DNA from: Neonectria sp. B-13
Taxonomy: Eukaryota; Ascomycota; Sordariomycetes; Hypocreales; Nectriaceae
Direction of reading: 5' to 3'
Assembly (NCBI GenBank): GCA_002682825.1
Contig: NOKP01000001.1
Location: 3,413,296-3,477,295, forward strand
Length of the DNA: 64,000 nucleotides
The position numbers and the translations under genes were made by a program. This document shows, one piece after another, positions 11,734-23,710 of this stretch (its first letter is position 1; every line of letters begins with the position of its first letter). The notes beneath the pieces are model-generated. The model did no database searches and had not been told where the DNA came from. It saw only the letters and a list, made by a program, of their open reading frames with translations.

Positions 11734-11754
11734 AAAGGCGAAAGGCGAAAGGCG
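11734..11754. repeat. 7-bp tandem repeat AAAGGCG x3
   Basis: Three exact AAAGGCG units, flanked by diverged relatives (GTGAAAG, GTAAAAG, GCGATAG). Confidence 0.9.
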
Positions 11755-11802
11755 ATAGGTGTCGCCAGTCGAGAGTGGGCCGTGGTGGCTTGCGGACGGA
11801 CT

Positions 11803-11834
11803 GCTCCAGTGCTCCAGTGCTCCAGTGCTCCAGT
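11803..11834. repeat. 8-bp tandem repeat GCTCCAGT x4
   Basis: Four exact units of GCTCCAGT; another CTGCTCCAGC lies just downstream. Confidence 0.92.
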
Positions 11835-12863
11835 TACTGTCGACTGCTCCAGCAGCGTTGATCTCGCGGTTGGGAGTTGGGTTGGGACTTCCACAAGCCT
11901 CATCATGATGGTGGAGCAACACTGGAGAAGATTGCGTAAAGGTCAGATCAGATCGGCTTCATAAGTACTTACCTTTGTCATCCACGTGCTCTCTACTACG
12001 CTGGAGGTACCACCCATGACTCTGTCCAAAATCGAGGCGTTCCGGGGCGGAAGGAAGTGCGTTATTGAGCGCCTTCCCCCTCCTGGGCTGTGTGCAGCGC
12101 TTACCTCTGCTGCCGCCTCCCCGCGAGCATATCAGATGATATTACTCCGTACAACCTAGCCCGACGGCCCTGACCTTTGCCTCCACTTGCCACGTTTTCC
12201 CTCAAGGTCGTTGCCTCATGGTCGCGGCACTCTTCCTCGTTTATCCTTGCTTTGCAATCAGTCAACCCTCCGGGTACCGGTAAGTAAGGTAGCCTGGGCT
12301 TGGCCAAGACGATGCGCCATCTCGCTTGGCGACGGCTGCAGGCTTCCTAAGTACATGAGGCGATGCGTTCAGCGCTGTCACGCTGTGCTACAAAGGAAGC
12401 TACTGCATCTCTGATTCACCCGACAGTACGACTATGTACTATTATTCCCCTACTGGATGGCCCCTAGCCATTGCCGCCTGGCGTTGGTATCGTGTTCAGG
12501 GCCGGGCCCAAGCACGTCGATCATCGGCAACCAAGCTGCAGTGCTTCCTTCATTCACCTTGGCGACCATCCACCTTCCCGCTTCCCGTTGTCAGGAGCTC
12601 CCAGCCAGGAACTTCCGGCTAGTGGTCCACTGACCACACAGCCTGTCTCCCAACTTCCAACTTCCAACTTCCAGCTTCCCACCTCGTAGCAAGTCGCATA
12701 CTGCCGGGACCCACCAGCTCGAAACCTGCGGCGCCAGTCTCCAGCGCTGTCCTGTCTGAACCCGAGGCCTGTAGCTTGTAGCCTGTCACTCAAGCCCAAA
12801 TCCGGGGTGATACCTACACCCATTCAGTAAGCCGTCCACCCACATGCGACAACCGGGGCAGTG

Positions 12864-12886
12864 CCGGGGCCGGGGCCGGGGCCGGG
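12864..12886. repeat. GGGGCC-type hexanucleotide repeat
   Basis: About 3.5 units of CCGGGG, with four separate G-runs of 3-4 bases on the plus strand, so a G-quadruplex is possible. Confidence 0.85.
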
Positions 12887-13699
12887 TACCTACAGCACCT
12901 TCCTCCCCGAACGGAGGAGCGCCTTGTCTTGCTTCTCAGGCCTCATCCACTAGCCCTAGTACGCCCTAGCTCGCTGTGTCTTGGGCTTGGCCTCGCGACC
13001 CCACGCGACAGCTGCTTCTCGGCGGGCCTGGCTTTTAATTCGTCCTGCATCGGCCATCTTCATTCAGCACAAAGCGCTTGTGCATCAAAGCATTTACCCA
13101 CCCACGATCCGACCTGTCTAAATATGCACCTACCGACGTACTACGGGGTGAAACGCAAACATGCTCTCCGTCCCGCCATCACCGCAAACACAACCCTCTC
13201 AACCCGAGTCGACCCGGCAAGACGTGCTCGTCCGGCCTTCTCGGTCCCTCGTTCGAGCTTGACATTCCGGGCTCAAAGCTCAGGAACAGCCTAGCGAACG
13301 CCACAGGGCAGGGCTTTTCCTTGGCGCTACGGGTACCGTTTGACATGCATCACATCGCCTGGAGCCGCAAAAATAAAACCACATCCAAGCTTAACTACTT
13401 GTTCGGTCTGTGGCAGGGAGCATCGAACCCACAAAGTGGGTTGACACAACACCCGCCCTCGTGGCCGGTGGAACTCGCCGCAGGTCCAGCGCATGGAGAT
13501 TGGAGAGCCGCACCACCACGAATGGGCCGTACAAATCGTTCGATGCAGCCACAGCCGAGTATCGCATGGCTGCCTCGACTTGCAGGAGATCGGCGCTTGG
13601 GTGAGCCGACGTCCCCTCCCCGGACTCGTTGTTTCACCTACGAAAACGACTGAGGATTCTTAGCCAAGTTCCAAGTCCAGCCTTCCAAGTTCCAGGTCA

Positions 13700-13752
13700 C
13701 GGCACTGCCACTCTCACTGCCACTGCCACTCTCACTGTCACTGTCACTGCCA
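13700..13752. repeat. CACTGC/CACTCT/CACTGT hexamer repeats
   Basis: An imperfect array of six-base CACT-starting units (GCCACTCTCACTGCCACT and similar), running for about 50 bp. Confidence 0.8.
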
Positions 13753-16594
13753 ACCAGAGCTTGGCTTCTCTGACAGGGCCGAGATTCGGATACAGGGCAC
13801 GCATCTTGATGAGATCCGGGTCATGCATGCGCGGCACTGGCGACCTGGGTAGTTCGAGCGGTACTCGGTTGAGACGACTGTCAACATGCCATGCCAGGGA
13901 CAGCCCCGTGAGCCATCTTCACACTCTCCGAAGCTTCGTACGCAAGGCAACAACTTTGCGAACATGACAAGTTGGACCAAACAAGCTGAAAAGCATGTGC
14001 CCATCGACAAGGGGCCGCCCCTGTTCGACCTTGCGGGTGCCGGGTGATCACCCGATAGCAGATTCGTCCGGGGCGTCGTTGCTGATGGACCGGTACCAAG
14101 ATCGCCATCCGCTGCAAGTTACCAGCGACTAGCAATGAACATGGCACGAGTTTGGGAGCAAAGGCATTACCACGACCACTGTCGTGGGTCCTAACCTCGC
14201 CCATCCACCTCGAGGTAGTCTCTTCGCCGTTGTGGTTCATTATTGGCCCGATCGTGAAGCAGCATGCAATCACCAACGGCGCCAGTAACTAGTCCGCACC
14301 ACCCATGACCGAAGTGAACCATTCCACAGGCCCCAGAAGCTTCCAAGTTCCATCCGATCAACCCCCTGTCATGCAAGTGGGCACCATCTGGCTTCCGCTG
14401 GCCCCGTCTAGACACAAATTGGTCCTAGGGCCGCGTGGTGTTTCGAGATGGGGCTAATAAGCATGGCTCCGCTCGCGGAAGTGCCTCGTCCATTGCGCGT
14501 CCTTGAACATTTCGGCAACCGAATTCAAGGACTCGGAGCTTCTAGACGATCCTTTTCATATCAGCTTCTCCATCTGACCCACACGGGTGCATGTAGGCGA
14601 TTAGTCACCAACCCAGGCGAGGCTCGTGTTAACAGATGAATCGCAGACGCATCGCAGCCGCATCGCAGCCGCTTCCGCACTCACGTCTCCATCCCTCTAG
14701 TGTGCCTCTGGCAAGCCTTTTGCGTGCCGTTTCTTCTAGGACAAGACGAATCGCCTTTTTAAAACTGTAGGTCCTTGTCCTCAGTGACATCCACAAGTCC
14801 TGGCGCGTGGAATCAGTCATCATTTCCCTCGGCATTGCTCAGGGACGCGAGCTCGCAGGCTTAATTCTTAAGCAAGCTTTCGGCTTCGCGGGATCCCCGG
14901 CCCTTCTGCTTCTGGTGCTCTCCAGGCTCTCCTTACCATAATCGGCCGTCGACGTTGGGTCAAAGCGCCCTCCTGAGTTTCACCTAACTTAGCCTCGTAA
15001 TTAAGGGCTTGTGCATCGCTCCTCGGCTTCGGCTTTGGCCTCTGAATATCACCGAAGACTCAATAATCACAAGAGCGTGAGGGCGGGCATTTCAACCGGC
15101 CCACAAGCGGAAAAGGGAAGGAAAAGGGTGTTCAATGGGCGCACGTGGCACAACCGAAAGAGCCCAAGAGTTGATTTCAAGGTTGATGAGCAAAAATGCG
15201 ATTGATTCTGCCTCAGACATGTCGTCGGAGGCAGATATGTTGTGGAGTTGCTAATAATCCTGCGCCAAGACCCGCAATCATTGCCAGAACGGACCGGATT
15301 TTTCTTCCAAATCCTTAGGGTTTTTTTTTTTCAGAGCAGTCATATTACTTCCAAATTCATGTGCATGCGGTCGTAATCACCCTTCAGAGTGCAAGGAACT
15401 TTCCGAACGAGCGAAGAGAGAAGAGTTTCCTGGCCAAGACACTCGAACCACAGCTGGGCCAGGGCAAGAAGCGCCCGTCCCGCCTGCCCGTCCCATCTCT
15501 CCTTGTCCTGCGCGTGGTGTCTGGTCAAACCACCTTGATGGTCTTCGGAGATGATAAATTGCATGCCTATATGATCCCTTTGGCCGATCACGCATAACGC
15601 CCCGGCTGAGACAGGCTAACATCTAGGGTAGCTTGTAGATACTACTTTGTAGACAGTTGATAACTTTTGACTTTCAAGCTTGCCAGGTGGTAGATTGAAT
15701 AAAGAGGTCACTGGTCCGAGCGCCAAGTTATCGCATCGCCGTTTGGTGTAGGGTAACTAATTTGTCGACATTTTTCCAACTCATGCAACGACTCAAACTG
15801 TTGGTAGGGACCTCTTGGATGGTTTGGTGGTTCTGACGATTGATTACTTGCTCGGCAAGAGCATGTTGCGGGACCTGTGTTTTTCAAGCTCAAACCAGAT
15901 TGTAAAAAGTATCAATGATGTGAGTTGTTTGTCATGATTAAGCGCAAGTGGTAACTCAGAACAACGAACTATCTTCGACGTTGTGAGTTGACAATAATCG
16001 CTCTTCTGTCCCTAGACTGGGTTTACAGACTACAGGGTTATGTTGAAGTTTTATATTTGATACGGTGAATGTATGAATTCAGAGATTTGTAGAAGGTCGT
16101 AAATATAAATGTTGAATACGACAGTGTCCAAGACATCCAGACACCTCGAGCCGGATATCAACAGGGGTTCTGCTACCACCAGCCACAACACGAACCCCGA
16201 CTTGTCGAGTCAACAACAATGTGGCGCGACACCCGCACCACTACGACGCTCAGCCACAGGTAATTTTCTGTAACCGGTCCTATCCGCGCCAGCCATGAGA
16301 AAGGGGCCAATCATACGCACTCAAGGCTCGCCACTGCCGTGAATTTACCTTGCTACCACCTGGGTTTATCAGGCCTGATCCAACCACTTGATGCAATCCA
16401 TCGTGATCCTCCAATAGAGCTCCCCCAGCTCCATGCCCCCCTCACCCCATGGCCATCTTCGATCCATCATAATCAGCCCTCTGGCATCTCGAGCATCGGC
16501 GCATCTGTTCTCCCACATGCTTCATCCCATCGTTTCCGCCATCCCCGTTTTCGCGACCGAGTCCTGACGCGGCGCCCACGACTGCTGGGCCTTC

Positions 16595-16633
16595 AGCTTC
16601 CGCCTCCAGCTTCCGCCTCCAGCTTCCGCCTCC
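16595..16633. repeat. 13-bp tandem repeat x3 in the MAPKKK leader
   Basis: Three exact copies of AGCTTCCGCCTCC, ending 32 bp before the MAPKKK start codon and therefore probably transcribed in its leader. Confidence 0.93.
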
Positions 16634-16665
16634 ACCCCCGTGTCGGCTGATTACCAGCCGGTACG

Positions 16666-19600
16666 ATGCCCGACTCCTCCTCGCCGCGAGCCGTTCGCTT
16701 CTCGGGCACCGAAGACGAAGCCCGCGTCGAGAAGAGGAATCACCGACGCGAGGCTTCAGGCTCGGGCGATTCCAACGGCGACCCCCACGCTACCGACCGC
16801 GATGATCTGGGCTCACTCACTCGATATGCAGAGGCCGCGACACATACCGGGTCCATGTCATCTCTGCCCCCTGTAGGGACTGTTATCAATGGCACACCGA
16901 AGGGACAGCGCAACAGCGCCGGCGACGAAGCCGCTCCTTATTCCAATGGCGGCTGGCCACAGCGGCCCCTGGGTCCGACGAGGACTCCGTCGAACACATA
17001 CAATCCAACTACCTCGAGAATGCCCTACCATCCGCAAGCAACACCGATTTTCACCGAGGCCATCCGATCGTCGTCTAAGACGCGCCCGCGACAAGGCGAT
17101 AGCAGATTCCGCGCGCAGGAGCGAGCTTATGTGCAGAAGCTTCGCCAGGACTACTCGGGCGAGTACTTTGCATCCTATCCAGGCATGAACGGGAACGACT
17201 CGGATTCCGAAGGAGAGACACCATCGTCGGAAGGTCCGTTCGATGACCGGTTCGACCAAGAGACAATCATGTTCTACGGCAACGATAACCTTCAACCAAC
17301 CGACGAAGACTTGAAAGATCCCGAAAACCGCGAAAGGCTCGAGTGGCACGGGATGCTGGAGGCTGTCCTGACAGGAGACGTTGTCCGACAGGAGAAGAAG
17401 CGACTGACTGGATCCTCGGATCTTCAAGTCGGCAAGACGGCTCATAAATCAGAACTATGGCTGGGCGTTCGCTCCAAGGTCTGTGGCAGGCACATTCCAG
17501 TACAGAGGCGTATGGTCGAGGAAGCCCGCTCCACGCTAGACCGCACTTTGGAGGAGATTATCAACTTTCAGGTTAAGGGAGAGAGCGAAGTCGGAAAACC
17601 CCCATATGAGCAAGTCAAGGACATGGTGGAGAAGATTGAGAAATGCGAGTATCTCTATCCTTCTTGGCAGTCCCTTGCTGCGGAGCACAAGGCAGCGGAT
17701 ACACCATTGTTCAGAGAGGCGTACGAGTCGATTTTGTCGTGGTACAACACCAACGAGATGATAAATACCGAATTAGGCATCCTGAAGAAGTGGGTGGGGA
17801 ACGATGAGTTGGATTTCTCTCGTACCAAGGAACGTTCGCCAGCCGTGAACGGCATCAGCAACGATGAAGCTTCCTTCCTCGATCGGCTGATGAAGGAGGA
17901 CGGACTTCAGTCTCTATACGACGACGATGATAGTTCCACACAAAAGGGAATGTTGGTACCGATATCGTCGATCATCAACAAAGCCAAGGACACTCTCATC
18001 AGGAACTCAGCGCCATTCAGAAAGCGGCATCTACCGCCATATTTGGAGGAGCTCCTTACACTGATCAGCTTCCCATCGCGTCTCATTGAAGAGATCACCC
18101 GAACACGTCTGGCTTATGCGAGGAGAGTTAAGGAATCTGCTCAGCAAAATCCACTCATGCAAGACCAAATGATATCCCAGTTCCAGCTCCTCCTCAAGTT
18201 CGCCATCCGAATAAAGCTGGAGTGCACCTCAATCGCCAACCCGGAACCTGGCTGGGATTTGCCTCCCTGCATCGACGAGTCGTTCGACCAGGTCGTTTTG
18301 GAGGCTCTGAAATACTACTTCAAGATGCTTAATTGGAAGCTTAGTGGTAACAAGAACACCTTCAAGGAAGCGGAACTCCTTTTCCAAGAATGGGACTTTG
18401 CCAATGAAATTGGTGGTCATCTCCACCGCGGCCATATTGAGGTTGCGGAACAATTCAGCTCGCTCACCTTTAAGGCCTTGAACCGGCTGAGCCAAACTTT
18501 CGAGAAGGAGCTGCAGGTCAAGCCCAAGGAAAGCCCCGCAGAAATGAGCAAGCGATACAAGGCTTGTCTCGACTCCGTTCGTGTTCGTCAGAGAATGCTT
18601 CAGCGTTTTACTCGCATGCTGAGCGACAACTATGAACACGCATCGGACTATAGCATCTCGTTTCCCCCGGAGACAATGCAAAAGTTTTACGACCAGCTGG
18701 TCGCGTCTGGACACTTCCAGGTCGACACCGGTATCTTTGAACAGGACAACATATACGTCATTGCATCCCCTGAGTTGCGTGAAAGGGTTGAAGACATCCA
18801 AATCATGATGGCCATTACGTCCAAGGATCAGTTCCCCGGTGAGCTTGGGGAGCACTACTTGCTGATCCTTCGACCGGAAGACCCGTTGAACTGGTTCGGA
18901 GAGGTCATTCCCGTGCCACTACGAGAGCAAAACATCGACTTGAAGCGCGGACACATCCGACTTTGTGCTTCAGGCCCACAGACTTTGCCCGACGCGCGGC
19001 GGGCTTTTCTGGATGCCGTGGACATGCACGTAGATCTTGTGCAGGAATCCAGGTCGAACATTCACAAAGTCAACACCAGATTGACTGAGCTGAGGAGAGT
19101 TGCCTACAAGCTCTCCAATACCTTCATGGACAGTGTCGAGATTATTCGAAAGCAAGCGGCAGGTAAGGATTGTCAAGAGCTTATCCAAACCTGTTTCGTG
19201 TTTGCCACAGAGTTCGGTCAGCGGTCATTGCTCTACATGGATAGCAATAGACGCCAGATGAACAATCTGAAGCTGACAAAACTTGCCCTGGACTGGGTAA
19301 GCTTTATATGCGACGACTGTGTGGCCTCGGACCGGAAGACGTTTCGTTGGGCGGTGTTGGCTCTCGAGTTTGCTATGGGCATGACCTTGGGACGCCATAT
19401 TCTAGCCCTTGGCGAGGACGAGTACACGAAACTCCGATCCAAGGTTGCGGGCTGCATGTCCTTGCTCATTTCGCACTTTGATGTCATGGGTGCAAGGTCA
19501 AACCTGGCAGCCCAAGCCGAGAAGGAGAGGATCGAGGCCCTGGTGGGACAGTTTAGGAAACTCGACAAGAACAGAATGTTGAACGATGAGGAAGCCTCCA

Positions 19601-20739
19601 GATGCATCACAGAGCAACGCATGGACGAGCTGGAAAAACTCGACGACTTCCGCAGGGAGAAGGAGGCAGAGCGACAGGCACTAGGACGAGTTCTGGAAGG
19701 CAATAACGAGGTCGACCGATCATTGGCGTACCTGTCGTCATCTGCCACCAACGTGACGATGCGTTGGCAGCAGGGTCATTTTGTGGGAGGCGGAACGTTT
19801 GGCAACGTCTACGCGGCCATGAATCTCGACACGGGCCATTTGATGGCAGTCAAGGAGATACGACTCCAGGATCCCAAACTGATTCCGACCATTGCCGAGC
19901 AGATTCGAGAAGAGATGGGCGTGCTCGAAGTTTTGGATCACCCTAATGTTGTTTCGTACTACGGTATCGAAGTCCACCGAGACCGAGTCTATATCTTTAT
20001 GGAGTTTTGCTCGGGTGGATCCCTTTCCAGCCTGTTAGAACATGGACGAATCGAGGATGAACAAGTCATAATGGTTTACGCTCTCCAGCTACTCGAGGGC
20101 CTTGCTTACCTTCACGAGAGCGGCATCGCTCATCGAGACATCAAACCAGAGAGTGAGTGCGAATGCTTTCATGTTTGGACTTGACTAACAATAGTAGATA
20201 TCCTCCTCGACCACAATGGCATCATAAAGTATGTTGATTTCGGCGCCGCCAAGGTGATTGCTCGCCAGGGCCGGACATTGGCAGCAGAGGGGCATAGTAG
20301 CTCGCAGGCGAACCGATCGATGACGGGAACACCAATGTACATGTCGCCAGAAGTGATTAAAGGAGACAACCCTGGAAAGCCTGGTGCCGTGGACATTTGG
20401 TCCCTTGGTTGCGTTATTCTTGAGATGGCTACTGGCCGAAGGCCATGGGCTAGCCTCGACAACGAGTGGGCAATCATGTACAACATTGCGCAAGGAAACC
20501 CGCCTCAGATGCCATCATCCGACCAGCTCAGCCCCCAGGGTATCGATTTCCTGAAGAAATGCTTCTTGAGAGATCCTCGGACCCGAGCAACGGCCATCGA
20601 GCTACTGCAGCACGAATGGATCATCTCAATTCGAAGACAGGTCGTGGAGCCAGGCACCCCAAGCGATACTAGCTCGGCCCAGTCAACGCCCACAGTGGCT
20701 TCCGCCTCGAGAGGGGGAATGGCAGAAGGATTCTACTGA
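16666..20739 (+). CDS. SSK2: MAP kinase kinase kinase of the HOG pathway (Ssk2/Ssk22/SskB type)
   Basis: Ser/Thr kinase that in fungi takes the signal from the Ssk1 response regulator to Pbs2 and Hog1 under osmotic and oxidative stress. Exon 1 is 16666-20152, intron 20153-20197 (45 bp, ACTAAC branch), exon 2 is 20198-20739; 1342 aa, close to other filamentous SskB proteins. The long N-terminal regulatory part (1 to about 1030) is helical and charged with a Ser-rich start. The kinase domain follows: glycine loop GGGTFGNVY at 1041-1049, Lys1063 in AVKEI, HRDIKPE at 1156-1162 with Asn1163 created by the splice, DFG Asp1176, a GTPMYMSPE activation segment and WSLGCVILE. All catalytic residues are present. 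The acceptor is a tandem TAGTAG: the downstream AG restores Asn, the upstream AG would not. Confidence 0.95.
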
Positions 20740-21419
20740 GCAGAGGATGCGGATATTTTTAAGCGTTTCAAACAGTGCTAGACGATACATGGGAACGGCA
20801 CATTTTTTCGGGGATTCAGAACCATCTGGGCAAATTTGTGTGAGCGATGAGTTCGGAGTTGGTGATTGACGAGGGATGACCGTTGGCAGGGAAAGGGATG
20901 GATCAATGATGGTCATGGTAACATCGGGCCAGTGAATACGATTAGATACGAGATACCACCTGATATGCACGGTACATATATAATAAGAGGGGGGTTTGAG
21001 TATAATCTGAGACGGATATTTGAGATGTGGCGTTGAGAAAAGCACATGTATGTATATCTGGGGGTCTTTAACAAGCCAAAAATGCAAGCTTTGATACTGC
21101 CATGAACTTACTTCCAGTTGTCGTGTACCTTTTTACACCGCATTCGTGTTTCAGTTACCGTGTACTGCAGTTGTGCCCGGCGCCTGGCTGTCGTGACACT
21201 GATGCAAGTGAGACGGTGATACTGATCGGCGGGGAATGCCCCGCTCACCGGAGAGGTCCGATGCGGAGAGACTTTGATAAGGCCCCGCTTCACGGACTCG
21301 GGACGAGTATATAGGACCGTAGATCTCCAGGTGGGCAGCTAGACGAGGCTTACCCTAACCTTGCTCCGCCATCTCACCGATCCATCATCTGAGAGAGTAG
21401 ATTCCACCGGACCAGAAAA
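20740..21419. other. Intergenic spacer with the cytidine deaminase promoter
   Basis: 680 bp between the kinase stop and the deaminase start on the same strand. The left half is AT-richer and probably 3' UTR and terminator. The right half carries a TATA-like box at 21307-21313. No ORF supported. Confidence 0.5.
21307..21313 (+). promoter_or_regulatory. TATA-like box of the cytidine deaminase gene
   Basis: GTATATA inside CGAGTATATAGGACC, about 110 bp upstream of the ATG. Confidence 0.4.
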
Positions 21420-22081
21420 ATGGAGACCCCCGAGATCATCGCAGGCCACGACGCGGAGAAGACGGCGGCAACATGCGCGGCGTTCGGCGTGACCGAGGCC
21501 GAGTTTGGAGAGCTGCGGCGGCGGGCCACGGCGGCCAAGGCGACGGCGTACTGCCCGTACAGCCAGTTCCGGGTGGGCGCGACGCTGCTGGCCGGCGACG
21601 GGAGCTTCATCAGCGGCGCCAACGTCGAGAACGCCTCCTACCCCGTGGGGACGTGTGCGGAGCGCGTGGCCTTTGGGTCGGCGGTGACGAGCGGGTTCCG
21701 CGGCTTTAGGGCTGTGGCTGTGTCGACGGACATTTCTCCTCCGGCTAGTCCCTGCGGCATGTGTAGACAGTTGTAGGTTTCCCTGCTTTCTCTTGTTTTC
21801 TTTTCCCCCTTCGTTCTACTGGCTCGTTTGTCGCTTCCTGTTGTCCTGGTGTGAATGGGATCGCTGAACGGCGGTGATGTAGCATTCGAGAGTTCTGCTC
21901 GTTAGATACACCCATCATCATGTTCGACAAGAACGAGGACTACGTCGTCCTCAGACTCAAGCAGGTTAGTTTCTTACCGCTGATCTCACTTGTGACTGGA
22001 GACTCATTCGACGTGAAGCTTCTCCCGATGTCGTTTGGGCCCGACCAACTGCCACGTCCTGGAGCGTCGGGCGCGGTGTAG
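21420..22081 (+). CDS. CDD1: Cytidine deaminase, homotetrameric type
   Basis: Zinc enzyme of pyrimidine salvage that deaminates cytidine and deoxycytidine to uridine and deoxyuridine in the cytosol. Exons 21420-21772, 21883-21964 and 22019-22081; introns 21773-21882 and 21965-22018; 165 aa. Zinc ligands and proton shuttle are visible: TCAER with Cys79 and Glu81, and PCGMCRQ with Cys112 and Cys115, the three-cysteine arrangement of the small tetrameric class. Substrate-side motifs are CPYSQFRVGA (45-54) and NVENASYP (68-75). The last exon supplies LLPMSFGPDQL, the conserved C-terminal segment (LLP-x-x-FGP-x-x-L). Exon 2 begins in QFIREF, matching the family. The start is the first ATG after an A-rich context. 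The N-terminus is about 30 residues longer than bacterial enzymes. Confidence 0.93.
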
Positions 22082-22920
22082 TGAGGATGAAGAGAATACC
22101 AGTACCGGCGTGTGAGCGGTCCAGGACACAACCTACCTCGGCAGTTTTTGGATCGTCGGTCCACGTGGCGTTTTCGCACACGCGCGACACTTTCTTGGCC
22201 GCAGACGGTGACATACGCACGTTGCATCGGTGCTTGGTCAGATCGTGGTGGCATGACGCTGCGTCGGTGGGTTAGTCTACATTCTGGAAGAGCGAGCGCG
22301 GAGTTGACTGGATGGACGAAGGACCTGCTACGGCGGACTATGTAGGATCATGGACGGAAGGCGACGATCGCAAGTCGTGTGTCCGGAGATATCAGAAGCC
22401 TCCAATAGACGGGTTCAAGATATCGGGCCAACATGTCGTGAAATGATGGTTTAGCATTCCCTAGAAACATGTCCCCATCTGACTCCTCAGGCTATTGTCG
22501 ACCGCCTTTCGGGTTTGCGGGTGTGTTTGAGGCGCGGCAAGATGAGGAGGATGATAGGAGCATGTGTGGCCTGTGGAGGCAGCGACAAAGAGCCCAGCGG
22601 CCAGGTTGGTCGTATGACTTGCTTGTCAGAGCAGGCAAGGGTGATAGATAACACCCTGGGCATGGCCGGTTACATCGACGTTGCTTTCCATGTCCAGGCT
22701 GGGAGCTGAGTGGTAGGTATTGATTCACCGGACCCTAGTGTTGGCTGCCAAGCAAGGAATAATAATGTATGAAATAAAAATGACAGGGTACGATGGGGCA
22801 TGACATGGGTGACATAGGCGGTTTCTCTTGCGTAAGTACACGATGAGAATACCTGACTGATTCCGGGTTACGGAGGAGCATTTCAAAGTCATGTCCCGTG
22901 CTAGAGACACCATATCCCTT
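22082..22920. other. Intergenic region before the transporter relic
   Basis: About 840 bp. Short ORFs only, with no recognisable domain. I searched for the N-terminal part of the sugar transporter relic that follows and did not find it. Confidence 0.4.
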
Positions 22921-22949
22921 AGTCCTTGTTGCACCAGACACCCAGATGC

Positions 22950-23710
22950 GCGGTGCCGTCTCTGATAAGTTGGGTCGACGTGACAGGTATGCCGTCCGCG
23001 AATGTTAAGACTTCTTCTTCCGGCAGTGTTCAGTATCATGTTTGGCTGCGTTTGGTGGTTGGTCGGTACCGCAGTTCAGGTTGCCACCAATGGTTTCGGA
23101 TCCCTGGTCGCTGGCCGTCTCATCAACGGTGTTTGTGTCGGCATCACTGTCTACCTTGTCGAGATTGCCAAGCGAGTTCGTTGCTCTCCTTCCAGCTTCT
23201 CGAGACAATTACTCACGCAGTTAGGAACGCCGAGGACGTATCATTATTATCCAGAAACTAGCCATTGAGTGGGTTATCCTAATCATGTACTTTATCGGTT
23301 ACAGATGCGGCTACATTGAGGGGCACTGCCTCTTTCCGAACAGCTGGGGGAACTCAATTCATCCCGTGTGTCAGCCTCATGATCTGCCTCCCCTTCCTCC
23401 CCCGATCTCCCCGTTGGCTCGCCAAGGTCGGCCGTGAGGAGGAGACCATCCAGACTCTCGCTAATATTCAGGCCGGAGGTGAATTCGCGACGCCCTTGTC
23501 ATTGCCGAGTGGCGCGAAATCTCGGAAACCATGGCCATCGAGCGACAGTCCGGCTCTGGCTGGCGCAAGTTCATCAAGAACGGCATGTGGAAGCGAACCC
23601 TGGCTGGACTGTCGGTCCAGGCCTGGCAGCAAATGAATGGCGCAAACTTCATGACCTATAAGTAACACATTTTCATTGACTCGGAGGAAATTCGCATTCG
23701 ATGCTCGACG
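22950..23710 (+). pseudogene. MFS sugar transporter relic (fragmented)
   Basis: Pieces of a hexose/quinate-type transporter occur in order but in different frames with internal stops. They are GAVSDKLGRR (sugar-porter DxxGRR motif, near 22950), TNGFGSLVAGRLINGVCVGI (from about 23090), VYLVEIAKR, a region with the remains of an IQQLAIEW/MYFIGY block, then LPRSPRWLAKVGREEETIQT (the PESPRWL-type motif, around 23400), and WREISETMAIERQ through LAGLSVQAWQQMNGANFMTY (to about 23660). Frame changes fall near 23000, 23160-23300 and 23490, and the block between the GIT and VYL pieces is shortened. No N-terminal helices and no C-terminal half were found. Clearly broken; no functional product expected. 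I cannot tell whether point decay or a partial duplication started it. Confidence 0.85.

Larger units (their letters stand above)
9332..16665. other. Gene-poor region, second part
   Basis: About 7.3 kb upstream of the MAPKKK. ORFs are short, overlap on both strands and have shadow-like composition; none shows a domain, signal peptide or convincing splice pair. GC content stays moderate to high and I see no RIP-like AT-rich block. The stretch is rich in short tandem repeats (listed separately). Its last 700 bp are probably the promoter and leader of the kinase gene. Confidence 0.45.

Noticed and set aside
13415..13445. Reverse-strand GGGTTCGATGC resembling a tRNA T arm
   Set aside because: Flanks do not fold into a cloverleaf and the B-box 3' bases do not match.
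13078..13653. 191-codon plus-strand ORF in the gene-poor region
   Set aside because: Ser/Pro/Arg-rich with no domain, and it overlaps other open frames; looks like chance in GC-rich DNA.
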